From contig NZ_CP095071.1 of assembly GCF_022919575.1 (NCBI RefSeq), positions 1,922,001-1,986,000 of the forward strand: 64,000 nt of DNA, given 5' to 3'. Within the stretch, counting starts at the first letter, position 1, and each line of letters opens with the position of its first letter. The translations under genes and the position numbers were made by a program. Below are positions 26,869-33,406 of this stretch, piece by piece. Source of the stretch: Gracilibacillus salinarum (GTDB lineage: Bacteria > Bacillota > Bacilli > Bacillales > Amphibacillaceae). The notes under the pieces are model-generated. The model saw only the letters and a list, made by a program, of their open reading frames with translations, did no database searches and was not told the DNA's origin.

Positions 26869-27561
26869 TTAATTTCCGTAATAATAATAATGACCTTTTT
26901 TCTGTTCACGGTCGTTGAGGACCACTCCTAACAATTTCGCATTACCGACTTCCAGCAACTCTTTTGCCTTAATTGCTGCATCATTCTCCGTCTGGTTACT
27001 CCGTACGACCATCACCGCACCATCACATATGTTGGCAAGAATTTGGGCATCTGTAACGGCAAGAACAGGCGGGGTATCAAATAAAATCACATCATATTCT
27101 TCTTTAGCAGCCACGATCATCTTCTCCATTGCTTTCGAACCTAGTAATTCTGATGGGTTAGGCGGAATCGGGCCACAGCTCAATAGATCCAGTCCGGCGA
27201 CATCACAATTAGAAATCGATTCTAATAAGGTTGACTCTCCCACCAATACACTGCTCAATCCTCTTCTGTTATCCATTCTAAACGTGTAATGCAAGGTTGG
27301 CTTCCGCATATCCGCATCAATTAGAAGCACTTTCTTTCCTTGCTGAGCAAACACAATCGCTAAATTCGCTGTGGTAGATGACTTACCTTCCGATGGTCCT
27401 GATGAAGTAACCAGCATTGTTTGTAGATCACCGTCAACGGAAGAGAACTGTAAATTAGTCCGAATCGTTTTGTATTGCTCAGATATCGGAGAGCGTGGGT
27501 TCATTTTCGTAATTAAGTGACGAATGTTCGATACTTTAGACTGTTTTTTTCTTCTGGCCAT
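26869..27561 (-). CDS. CpsD/CapB-family tyrosine autokinase (YwqD-like)
   Basis: About 230 residues, the separate cytoplasmic kinase of the BY-kinase class. The Walker A motif SSGPSEGKSST (near residue 55) and the Walker A' VLLIDADMRKP are present, with Walker B VILFDTPPVL. The C-terminal tail ends in a KKGHYYYYGN cluster, the usual site of multiple tyrosine autophosphorylation. It is activated by the membrane partner YwqC and controls chain length or assembly of the EPS. The start is the ATG at 27561 after GAGGGGGA, giving an overlap of 26 bases with ywqC. Target proteins are not evident, but the CapD or GalU enzymes are common substrates in related systems. Confidence 0.94.
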   Translation of the reverse strand: MARRKKQSKVSNIRHLITKMNPRSPISEQYKTIRTNLQFSSVDGDLQTMLVTSSGPSEGKSSTTANLAIVFAQQGKKVLLIDADMRKPTLHYTFRMDNRRGLSSVLVGESTLLESISNCDVAGLDLLSCGPIPPNPSELLGSKAMEKMIVAAKEEYDVILFDTPPVLAVTDAQILANICDGAVMVVRSNQTENDAAIKAKELLEVGNAKLLGVVLNDREQKKGHYYYYGN

Positions 27562-28300
27562 TGAAGTTCCCCCTCTCACGCTTCTGACTGATGGATACGG
27601 ACTTCCCCATCGTCATCATATCTTTCTCGTCAATATGAGAAATGACACCAAGTACAGGTAATTCCAAAGTTTTTTCCACATCTTGCTCTGTTTTCACCGT
27701 ATTATCGAGGTATTCAAATAAGAACGCTAAGCCTACCCCGATCATAGCACCGATAACAAGTGCGATAGCTGTATTCAGCATTGGCTTCGGATTAACAGGC
27801 GTTGGATTGGCTGGGACAACCGCTTCTGATAAGACACTCACATTGTTGACATTCATTAATTCAGGTAAGTCTTCCTGAAAGATCGCGACAGTAGTATTGG
27901 CAATCTCTGCTGCCAGTTCAGGATCGGAATCGGTTGCGGATAGCTTCACTACCTGAGAACTCTCCGAATTCGCTACCGATATTTTCTCACTTAATGCGCC
28001 AGGTGAAATCGCCAAATTCAATTCTTCTATAACTTGATCCAAAATTCGATTACTCGTGATGATATCATTATATGTATTAATTATTTCCAAGTTAGATCTA
28101 ATTTGATTTATATCGACACTTTGTGCTTCACTTGTATCCTGGTTAACAATAAATTGCGTACTAGATTGATAGGTTGGCGTTAAGACAAAATAACTAATAA
28201 TTGCTGCTGCACCTGCCGCTCCAATCATTAACAATAGAATCAGCAAAAGGCGTTTCTTCAATACTTCAAAAATCTCTTTCAGTGATATCGTTTCCTCCAT
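27536..28300 (-). CDS. Wzz/CpsC-family chain-length determinant and kinase activator (YwqC-like)
   Basis: A 254-residue membrane protein with the topology of Wzz proteins: a cytoplasmic start (EETISLKEIFEVLKKRL), a membrane helix at residues 17-38, a long extracellular coil, and a second helix at about residues 180-203. PANPTPVNPKPMLN before the second helix is the conserved proline-rich Wzz signature. The cytoplasmic C-terminal tail activates the YwqD-type kinase. The start is the ATG at 28300 after CGGAGG. It is the first gene of the EPS locus. Confidence 0.94.
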   Translation of the reverse strand: MEETISLKEIFEVLKKRLLLILLLMIGAAGAAAIISYFVLTPTYQSSTQFIVNQDTSEAQSVDINQIRSNLEIINTYNDIITSNRILDQVIEELNLAISPGALSEKISVANSESSQVVKLSATDSDPELAAEIANTTVAIFQEDLPELMNVNNVSVLSEAVVPANPTPVNPKPMLNTAIALVIGAMIGVGLAFLFEYLDNTVKTEQDVEKTLELPVLGVISHIDEKDMMTMGKSVSISQKRERGNFNGQKKKTV

Positions 28301-28563
28301 AGTTTAGTAACCTCCGAATGAAATGTATTTCTGTCAAATAGCATACTTAGCACATTATATTCGAAATTATAACACAATACATTTTGATATGACATAGCAA
28401 TATACCTTTTATTATGTAAAATTCATACAATTATTCTTGAATATCTTAAAAAATTCGACATTCAGCTCGTCTTTCAGCGTGTACTGTAGTTTCTTTTATT
28501 CTAACTTTTCACTACAACGAGCTTACTCATAACTAAGAGGTTATATCATCCTGCCTTGCAAAA
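28301..28563. promoter_or_regulatory. Leader and promoter region of the EPS locus
   Basis: This 263-base AT-rich stretch lies between the terminator at 28564 and the first EPS gene and must hold the locus promoter. TATAAT hexamers on the minus strand occur at 28366-28371 and 28354-28359, but neither has a good -35 at 17 bases. That would fit a promoter needing an activator such as the adjacent LuxR-type protein. A 7-bp inverted repeat (AGCTCGT at 28464 and its complement at 28517) flanks the upstream part. Site assignment is uncertain. Confidence 0.35.
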
Positions 28564-28601
28564 AAAGAAAGCCTGTGTCCCTCCTGACACAGGCTTTCTT
28601 T
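28564..28601 (-). terminator. Strong intrinsic terminator after the LuxR-type gene
   Basis: A perfect 16-bp stem, AAAGAAAGCCTGTGTC with its complement, has a six-base loop. A and T tracts lie on both sides, so it can act in either direction. It ends two bases before the regulator stop codon region, separating that gene from the EPS transcript. Confidence 0.95.
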
Positions 28602-28603
28602 TT

Positions 28604-29233
28604 TTAAGAAACGTAAAACCATTCATTCCGAAAGGCTGTAATGACTGCATTCGTCCGGTCTGGTACTTCTAATTTACGCAAGATGGAGCTAATATGATTC
28701 TTTACCGTTTTGTCTGTGATATAAAGCTTTTGACTAATACGTTGATTACTATAACCTTTTGTCAAGAGCTCCATCACTTCCCACTCGCGGTTGGTAAACA
28801 CACCAACGGGTCTTGACTCTTTACGATTATAAATCTGGCGGTAATCGCCTAGCAGAACTGGTGCAAGATCCTGGTGGATATAATGGTTACCCGCAACGAT
28901 TTTTTCAATGGCTCCAATTAATTCTTCCTTTTCCATTCCGTTAAAGAAGTAACCGTGTAAGTTCATTTTGAACAGTTCGGTTAGATTCTCATGGTGTTGA
29001 TTCTCCGTCCAGATAATAATTTTCTTGTTGTTCTCCATATATTTCTCTACAAGCGACATGGTGTCAGTCTTAGTATCAATATCAATGATTAACAAATCAA
29101 TGATATAGTCTCGTAATTTCTCTTGTTGTTTCGGTTCCACTGCGATTACATCATAATCCTTGAATTCCGTAGAAAGCACCCCTACCAAACCCTCGCGATA
29201 AATAGAAGCTTCTTTCACAATTGCAATTCGCAT
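28604..29233 (-). CDS. Orphan LuxR/NarL-type regulator with degenerate receiver domain
   Basis: A 209-residue protein. The C-terminal LuxR helix-turn-helix is intact: FTNREWEVMELLTKGYSNQRISQ, then ITDKTVKNHISSILRKLEV. The N-terminal receiver (residues 1-120) keeps the likely phospho-acceptor in LLIIDID and the Thr in IIIWTEN, but the acidic pair after strand 1 is Lys-Glu (IVKEAS) and the Lys of strand 5 is replaced (GYFFNG), so normal phosphorelay is doubtful. No histidine kinase is adjacent. The gene lies directly upstream of the EPS locus and behind a cyclic di-GMP riboswitch, so control by its amount rather than its phosphorylation is plausible. The start is ATG at 29233 after GAGGAGG. Confidence 0.9.
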   Translation of the reverse strand: MRIAIVKEASIYREGLVGVLSTEFKDYDVIAVEPKQQEKLRDYIIDLLIIDIDTKTDTMSLVEKYMENNKKIIIWTENQHHENLTELFKMNLHGYFFNGMEKEELIGAIEKIVAGNHYIHQDLAPVLLGDYRQIYNRKESRPVGVFTNREWEVMELLTKGYSNQRISQKLYITDKTVKNHISSILRKLEVPDRTNAVITAFRNEWFYVS

Positions 29234-29260
29234 GTTTTTACCTCCTCATTTTTATTCCCA

Positions 29261-29298
29261 AAAAAAATGGCTATTCCTGAAAAGAACAGAAATAGCCT
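29261..29298 (-). terminator. Riboswitch-controlled intrinsic terminator (expression platform)
   Basis: On the minus strand, GGCTATTTCTG and CAGGAATAGCC pair around a short loop and are followed by eight T residues. It lies between the c-di-GMP aptamer and the regulator start codon. A GACAAAG/CTTTTGTC hairpin between aptamer and terminator may be part of the switch. Confidence 0.88.
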
Positions 29299-29347
29299 AA
29301 AATGACAAAAGAAACTTTGTCATACACACACGTATCCGATTAGTGTT

Positions 29348-29446
29348 ATTTAGGTAACCAGGCGATCATAGGTATAAGATATGAAGATAAATACCCTTAG
29401 ACCCTAGGCTTTGCGTCCTACTCTTTCAAATAGTTTGCCTTTATCA
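29348..29446 (-). ncRNA. Cyclic di-GMP-I (GEMM) riboswitch aptamer
   Basis: The minus strand holds the class I signature in order: AAAGGCAAAC, a GAAA-type tetraloop stem (ACTATTTGAAAGAGTAGG), GACGCAAAGCCT, then GGGTCTAAGG, and after a variable stem GATCGCCTGGTTACC. The spacing and the conserved A-rich and GACGCAAAGCC blocks match the known GEMM consensus closely. It binds cyclic di-GMP, the second messenger of biofilm formation. It lies in the leader of the LuxR-type gene, 50 bases before an intrinsic terminator, so it probably acts by transcription termination. Whether the ligand turns the gene on or off cannot be read without structure calculations. Confidence 0.93.
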
Positions 29447-29468
29447 AATACTTCAATTATCTATGTCT

Positions 29469-29497
29469 ATCATACCGTTTTCCTATATTAATTGCAA
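29469..29497 (-). promoter_or_regulatory. Sigma-A-type promoter of the riboswitch and LuxR gene
   Basis: The minus strand has TTGCAA (29497-29492), a 17-base spacer, and TATGAT (29474-29469). Transcription would begin near 29462, about 15 bases before the aptamer core, the usual layout for riboswitch leaders. Confidence 0.7.
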
Positions 29498-29870
29498 TAA
29501 CCATCAAGGTATTATAGCAAAGATAAATCAAAAGACTTAAATAATTGAAGAAAAAAACCATTTTTATGAGTTTTAATACCTAACATTTTCTGTTTAAATC
29601 TGTCGAAAATAGCGGAATTTTGACATTGATAGAATAAGAGAGCTTGAGATGTTTACTTTTTTCGGCAGGTTATATAGGAAAGATAGAAGGAGGCAGATAA
29701 TAAAAATATAATTAGAAGCGATTGTAACACCATGCTCGATCACCCTTTTTGTTAGATTATTTATCTTGAATTCAATGTATTTTATTATATCGAATGATAT
29801 AGTGACATTTCAATAGCGAAACCCCTGTATTATTGTTATATTTTGGCGAATTGGATAAAATTATTCAGCT
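29498..29870. other. Intergenic region, nothing recognised
   Basis: A 373-base AT-rich stretch with no open frame having a ribosome binding site and no repeat shared with the rest of the window. An AGGAGG at about 29690 is not followed by a start codon. Confidence 0.5.
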
Positions 29871-29904
29871 GGCTACACATGGACCGTGGCGATCCATGGT
29901 AGCC
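29871..29904 (-). terminator. Hairpin downstream of catalase
   Basis: GGCTACACATGGA and TCCATGGTAGCC pair with one bulged base. It lies 40 bases beyond the catalase stop. The T-run on the minus strand is weak, so it may stabilise the transcript end rather than terminate alone. Confidence 0.5.
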
Positions 29905-29944
29905 TTACATTTTCGTGCTCAAATCGAGAAAAAATGGCTATGGT

Positions 29945-31351
29945 CTATTGCTCTTTTTTCTCTGTGACCGCTTGGTTCAGTTTTCTCGCTAAATCATCAG
30001 ATGCTTGCTCCATATATTGATTCACCACATCGAATACATCTGACGAAACAGCAGACAATCCCGCTGCCATATTATCAATTAAATCTGCTTGGTCTTGCTC
30101 GGACAATGATTCATAAAAGAGTCCTGCTTGTGTAAAATCATCGTGTTTTTCAATGTCAGATCGTTGCAATGTTCCTTCCACCAATCGCCCATTACCGCTA
30201 GTAACTAAATCACCCGGCCACCAATTTGCCTCCTTGTTCACAGGAACATTACGGAAATCCGGTCCTATACGGTAACGTTGAGAATCCCAATATATATTTG
30301 CTCGACCTTGCAGCATCTTATCATCGGATAGTTCTGCACCATCCAATAAATTCGTTGGGGAGAAGGCCGCCTTTTCTACTTGCTCCATGTAGTTATCTGG
30401 ATTTTTGTTTAACACCATACGACCGACAGGAAGGAATGGAAACTGTTGCTGATCCCAAATTTTCGTATCATCTAATGGATCATAGGGTAAGTTCAATGAC
30501 TGTTCAGGGTCCATCACCTGAACATACAATCCATATTCGACTGGTTCACCTTTTTCAATCGAGTCATATAAATCCTGCCCCGCAATATCCGGGTTTTCGC
30601 CCGCTAATCTCACAGCTTCCTCATTACGGATATACTGTTGACCTGCCATTGGTGACCAAACATATTTCACATAGTATCGCTTACCTTCTGTGTTTTTCCA
30701 GACATATGTATTAACACTATAGCCTGGTATATGACGCAGACTTTTTACTGTGCCTAGATTGGAGTACACAAGTAATGTGAATAGCAATGACTCCGGTGCT
30801 CTTGCGACGAAGTTCCAGTAACGGGTCGGATCGATTAAGTTGTTTTTCGATGATGGAAGAAATGCCTTAATCGCTTCAGGGAAACGAATCGTGTCCCGCA
30901 CTGAAAAGACTGGAATATGATTAAACACAAGATCAAAAATACCTTCTTCCGTATAAAATTTAGTGGAAAAACCCCGCACATTTCTGGATGTATCTGGTGT
31001 TCCTTTTGTACTAACCGCTAATGAGAATCGCACAAATACCGGCACCTGTGTTCCTGGCTCTTGCAGAAAAGAAAGCGACGTGTAATCGGACATCGAATAA
31101 ATGGTTTCAAAGTAGCCGAAAGCGCCCCATCCCTTCACATGCACAGGCCGTTCTGTAATCTTTTCATGGATAAATGTCTGTAGTGTTTCATGTTCAACGC
31201 TATCTTGTTTTAAAATGGGCCCTCGTTTTCCTACTGTTTGAGAGTGAAGTTTAGCTGGCAAGTCTATATTCCATTTATAGGGCCTTGCGAATGAAGGGGA
31301 ATGATTCTCTGACGTATGGTTATGTTGGGAATTTGTATTCTTCTTATTCAT
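29945..31351 (-). CDS. Heme catalase
   Basis: About 468 residues, the small-subunit monofunctional catalase class, which breaks down hydrogen peroxide. The distal His is in PVHVKGWGAFGYFE near residue 55, with RFSLAVSTKGTPDTSRNVRG after it. The distal Asn lies in DLVFNHIPVFSVRD, and the proximal heme-ligand Tyr in RANIYWDSQRYRIGP. Several positions differ from typical Bacillus catalases (for example SLAVSTKG in place of STVAGERG), so it is a divergent branch. The start is the ATG at 31351 after GGTGGAG; the frame to 31426 is only an extension. No PerR box could be recognised upstream. Confidence 0.93.
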   Translation of the reverse strand: MNKKNTNSQHNHTSENHSPSFARPYKWNIDLPAKLHSQTVGKRGPILKQDSVEHETLQTFIHEKITERPVHVKGWGAFGYFETIYSMSDYTSLSFLQEPGTQVPVFVRFSLAVSTKGTPDTSRNVRGFSTKFYTEEGIFDLVFNHIPVFSVRDTIRFPEAIKAFLPSSKNNLIDPTRYWNFVARAPESLLFTLLVYSNLGTVKSLRHIPGYSVNTYVWKNTEGKRYYVKYVWSPMAGQQYIRNEEAVRLAGENPDIAGQDLYDSIEKGEPVEYGLYVQVMDPEQSLNLPYDPLDDTKIWDQQQFPFLPVGRMVLNKNPDNYMEQVEKAAFSPTNLLDGAELSDDKMLQGRANIYWDSQRYRIGPDFRNVPVNKEANWWPGDLVTSGNGRLVEGTLQRSDIEKHDDFTQAGLFYESLSEQDQADLIDNMAAGLSAVSSDVFDVVNQYMEQASDDLARKLNQAVTEKKEQ

Positions 31352-31695
31352 AAATTCTCCACCAATCTTTTTATAGTCTATAGAGTGTATGATAAGAAGT
31401 TGGTGCATATAACATAAAGAGTTCATTATGAAGCATGATAGAAGGAATTTGAAAGCGTTAATCCAAGGACTATTAATTTTCCCAATATCTTATAGACAGA
31501 GGAATCAATTGGGCATCGTCTATATTGACATAGGACTAGAGCTTTGGCAACTGGATGCTGTTATGAAGCCTTTACAGAACTGGAAACGTTGAAATCGAAC
31601 AGATTAATTAGGGCGATACCTTAATTGATTCGATGAATAATGAAGAAGAAAACTGAAATAATAAGCAGATAAATGATTGAAATGAGGTGAATATC
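31352..31695. other. Intergenic region with one doubtful small open frame
   Basis: This 344-base stretch between catalase and the small lipoprotein must hold promoters for both. A plus-strand frame from ATG 31428 to TGA 31592 would encode 54 residues, with only a weak AAAGAG upstream and no family I recognise, so it is not called as a gene. Confidence 0.4.
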
Positions 31696-31833
31696 ATGAA
31701 ATATAAGAAATTAGCATATGGTCTGTTTACTGCCATTCTTTCCACTTCCTTATTAGTCGGGTGCGGGAATGGTAATGATGAGCAAGAACCGGATCCAACC
31801 GAAGAACCTTCTGAAGAACAAAATCAGGAGTAA
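31696..31833 (+). CDS. Tiny secreted lipoprotein
   Basis: A 45-residue protein with a complete lipoprotein signal: basic MKYKK, a hydrophobic stretch, then LLVGC, so Cys23 would become lipid-modified. The mature part is only about 23 residues, acidic and rich in Glu, Pro and Asp. A good ribosome binding site (TGAGGTG) stands 6 bases before the ATG. Such very short acidic lipoproteins are known in Bacillaceae but have no assigned function. It stands alone on the plus strand. Confidence 0.8.
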   Translation: MKYKKLAYGLFTAILSTSLLVGCGNGNDEQEPDPTEEPSEEQNQE

Positions 31834-31860
31834 AAGGCATCATATGTATAATGGTGTAGT

Positions 31861-31918
31861 GTGGTATCGTCAGGGAGAAGCTTTACATTATAATACAAAA
31901 ACTCGCTGACGACACCAC
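31861..31918 (+). terminator. Inverted repeat after the lipoprotein gene
   Basis: GTGGTATCGTCAG and CTGACGACACCAC pair with one mismatch across a 32-base loop, with a seven-T run at about 31934. It may terminate the lipoprotein transcript. The long loop makes it less certain. Confidence 0.45.
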
Positions 31919-32043
31919 GAAATAGTTACTGCATTTTTTTAACTTTCTGTTGAACGGGCATCAATTGCAGCTACTTGAATACTGAAAGAAAAACATATGT
32001 GTTTGTTTTTTATGATATTTCCGACTAAACGGAACTACTTATT

Positions 32044-32340
32044 CTAGTTATTACTGATAATCTGTTTTTGTCGTGCCATCATAAAATAAATGATAACAAC
32101 CTTGCCATCGTCGTTACGATACGCATTAGTAAATCTATCAAGTCTTCCATTATTCCAGCCTATATAAAGTACCATTTCGATTTCTTCATTCCGAATTCCC
32201 CCTACATCAATAGCTCCAATCGCACCATCTAAGAAAGACTGATTGAATTTATAGCCTGCTTTAGTACCGACATTGAAGAGCCAGATTGTTTTGCCCTCAT
32301 AATCACCTGGTGCTTTGAAATTCGTTTTTCCAAACAACAA
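32044..32340 (-). CDS. Unrecognised 98-residue protein, probably a gene fragment
   Basis: I do not recognise this protein. It is an open frame from a TTG at 32340 without an evident ribosome binding site. The frame stays open further upstream into the IS remnant, to a stop near 32394, which suggests a truncated 3' part of a gene cut by the insertion. The composition looks protein-like, with Gly/aromatic patterns (YEGKTIWLFNVG, GAIGAIDVGG, MVLYIGWNNGRLDRF) and a basic end. It may be the tail of a secreted or phage-like protein, or a chance frame. Confidence 0.35.
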   Translation of the reverse strand: MLFGKTNFKAPGDYEGKTIWLFNVGTKAGYKFNQSFLDGAIGAIDVGGIRNEEIEMVLYIGWNNGRLDRFTNAYRNDDGKVVIIYFMMARQKQIISNN

Positions 32341-32348
32341 AATCTCTT

Positions 32349-32686
32349 TTGAAACTCCAAAACGAGTTCCAAAGTCGTTCGTATGACGGCTTCATTAGTC
32401 ATACAACCATCGTATTCGCACGATATATTATTCTCTCGTGGGAAAACCGATGTAGTACAGACGAGAGAACACTTGGCCGCATGTTTTATGAATTATGTGA
32501 TGAAGTTCATGGTCTCGATTGGGGTGTGGCACTTCAGCACTTGATCGAGCTTCTTGAAGATGCCTTGAAAAACAGAGCAACAAGAAAGTACAAAAATTAA
32601 TCAAAAGTCAAGTCCAACAATGGATTACAGGCTTATCCAACTATATCAATGATTACCTTCCTATTTCAGTCTGCGAAAGTTGAGTC
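32349..32686 (+). mobile_element. IS4-family transposase remnant, 3' end only
   Basis: The plus strand encodes the C-terminal part of an IS4-type transposase: QSRSYDGFISHTTIVFARYI, then CSTDERTLGRMFYELCDE and LIELLEDALK. After a frame disruption comes the end of the protein (YLPISVCES-like). The terminal sequence CTGCGAAAGTTGAGTCA at 32671-32686 matches the end of the element at 40654. The 5' two thirds are missing, so it is immobile. The copy beyond the adhesin gene lies in the opposite orientation. Confidence 0.82.
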
Positions 32687-32800
32687 AATTATTATAGGCG
32701 CTAATTTTCTCTTACCGACATTCTCTACCCATAGAATACAATATATTTTTTCAATGTGACTAGATTTACAAATTCTTCTTAACTCTAGATTTTTTATATC

Positions 32801-33294
32801 GTAAGCGACCAATACTCAAGTATATAGGAAAATACCCAACACTGAGCTAAACCAAGACTTGAGATAGATTAGCGAATGTGTGGGATACGCATCTTTTATC
32901 GGTGGATCTATAGTGAAGCCACGCAGTAGTCAATCCACTTGTTGGACCATTAATGTTCTCACTTCTCTTATGGTTCGAGACCATTTTAATTGGTCGCTCT
33001 CAAACCGCTTATACAGTAACCACCCCCATTCCAATATAGTGCATTAAAGCGGTCTTTTTTGTTCCCACAAAAGAAAAAAAGCATCCTGGAATGGGATCTA
33101 AGTCAAACTGTGGTTGGACGGTATAAGCTAATGAATCAATGCCATAGCGCATATCCGTTTTACCACATACGATATAACATCTTTTCGCATCCTCTACATT
33201 TACAATCAAATCAAAACCTCCTATGCTTTTGTCTTAGGATAAGTGGATAGGAGAATGATCGGTTCATATAGATACTTCGTTATTGGGCGCTTAC
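32801..33294 (-). mobile_element. 494-bp IS66-family derivative with 8-bp target duplication
   Basis: The ends are GTAAGCG at 32801 and the complementary CGCTTAC at 33294, the terminal sequence of IS66-type elements. The flanks are TTTATATC at 32793-32800 and again at 33295-33302, a perfect 8-bp target duplication, the size made by IS66. Only tnpB remains between them (minus strand); tnpA and tnpC are absent. About 95 bases at the 32801 end also occur at 51764-51860. It is thus a short non-autonomous derivative that inserted as a unit, or shrank after insertion. Confidence 0.85.
32816..33209 (-). pseudogene. tnpB: IS66 tnpB pseudogene
   Basis: The frame starts with MIVNVEDAKRCYIVCGKTDMR, the N-terminus of IS66 TnpB (Orf2), followed by GIDSLAY and QFDLDPIPG. 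The continuation is recoverable only by changing frame near 33060 and 33010 (DRFNALYWNGGGY, then LYKRFESDQLKWSRT). A TGA replaces a Trp codon in QQVDWLLRG. So there are at least two frameshifts and one nonsense change. TnpB is an accessory protein needed for IS66 transposition. Confidence 0.85.
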
Positions 33295-33334
33295 TTTATA
33301 TCTAGCTTATTTCAATTCTATAAATTTCCATTAA

Positions 33335-33378
33335 AAAAGCATCACTTCCGTCTTTCAATCAACAGAAGTGATGCTTTT
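33335..33378 (-). terminator. Intrinsic terminator after the adhesin gene
   Basis: AAAAGCATCACTTC and its exact complement form a 14-bp stem with a 16-base loop and T-rich flanks. It lies 29 bases after the adhesin stop, outside the IS66 derivative. Confidence 0.9.
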
Positions 33379-33406
33379 ATATGTTTATACTATATACATT
33401 ATATAC

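Noticed and set aside
31428..31592. 54-codon plus-strand frame upstream of the lipoprotein
   Set aside because: Weak ribosome binding site and no family resemblance; it may be leader sequence.
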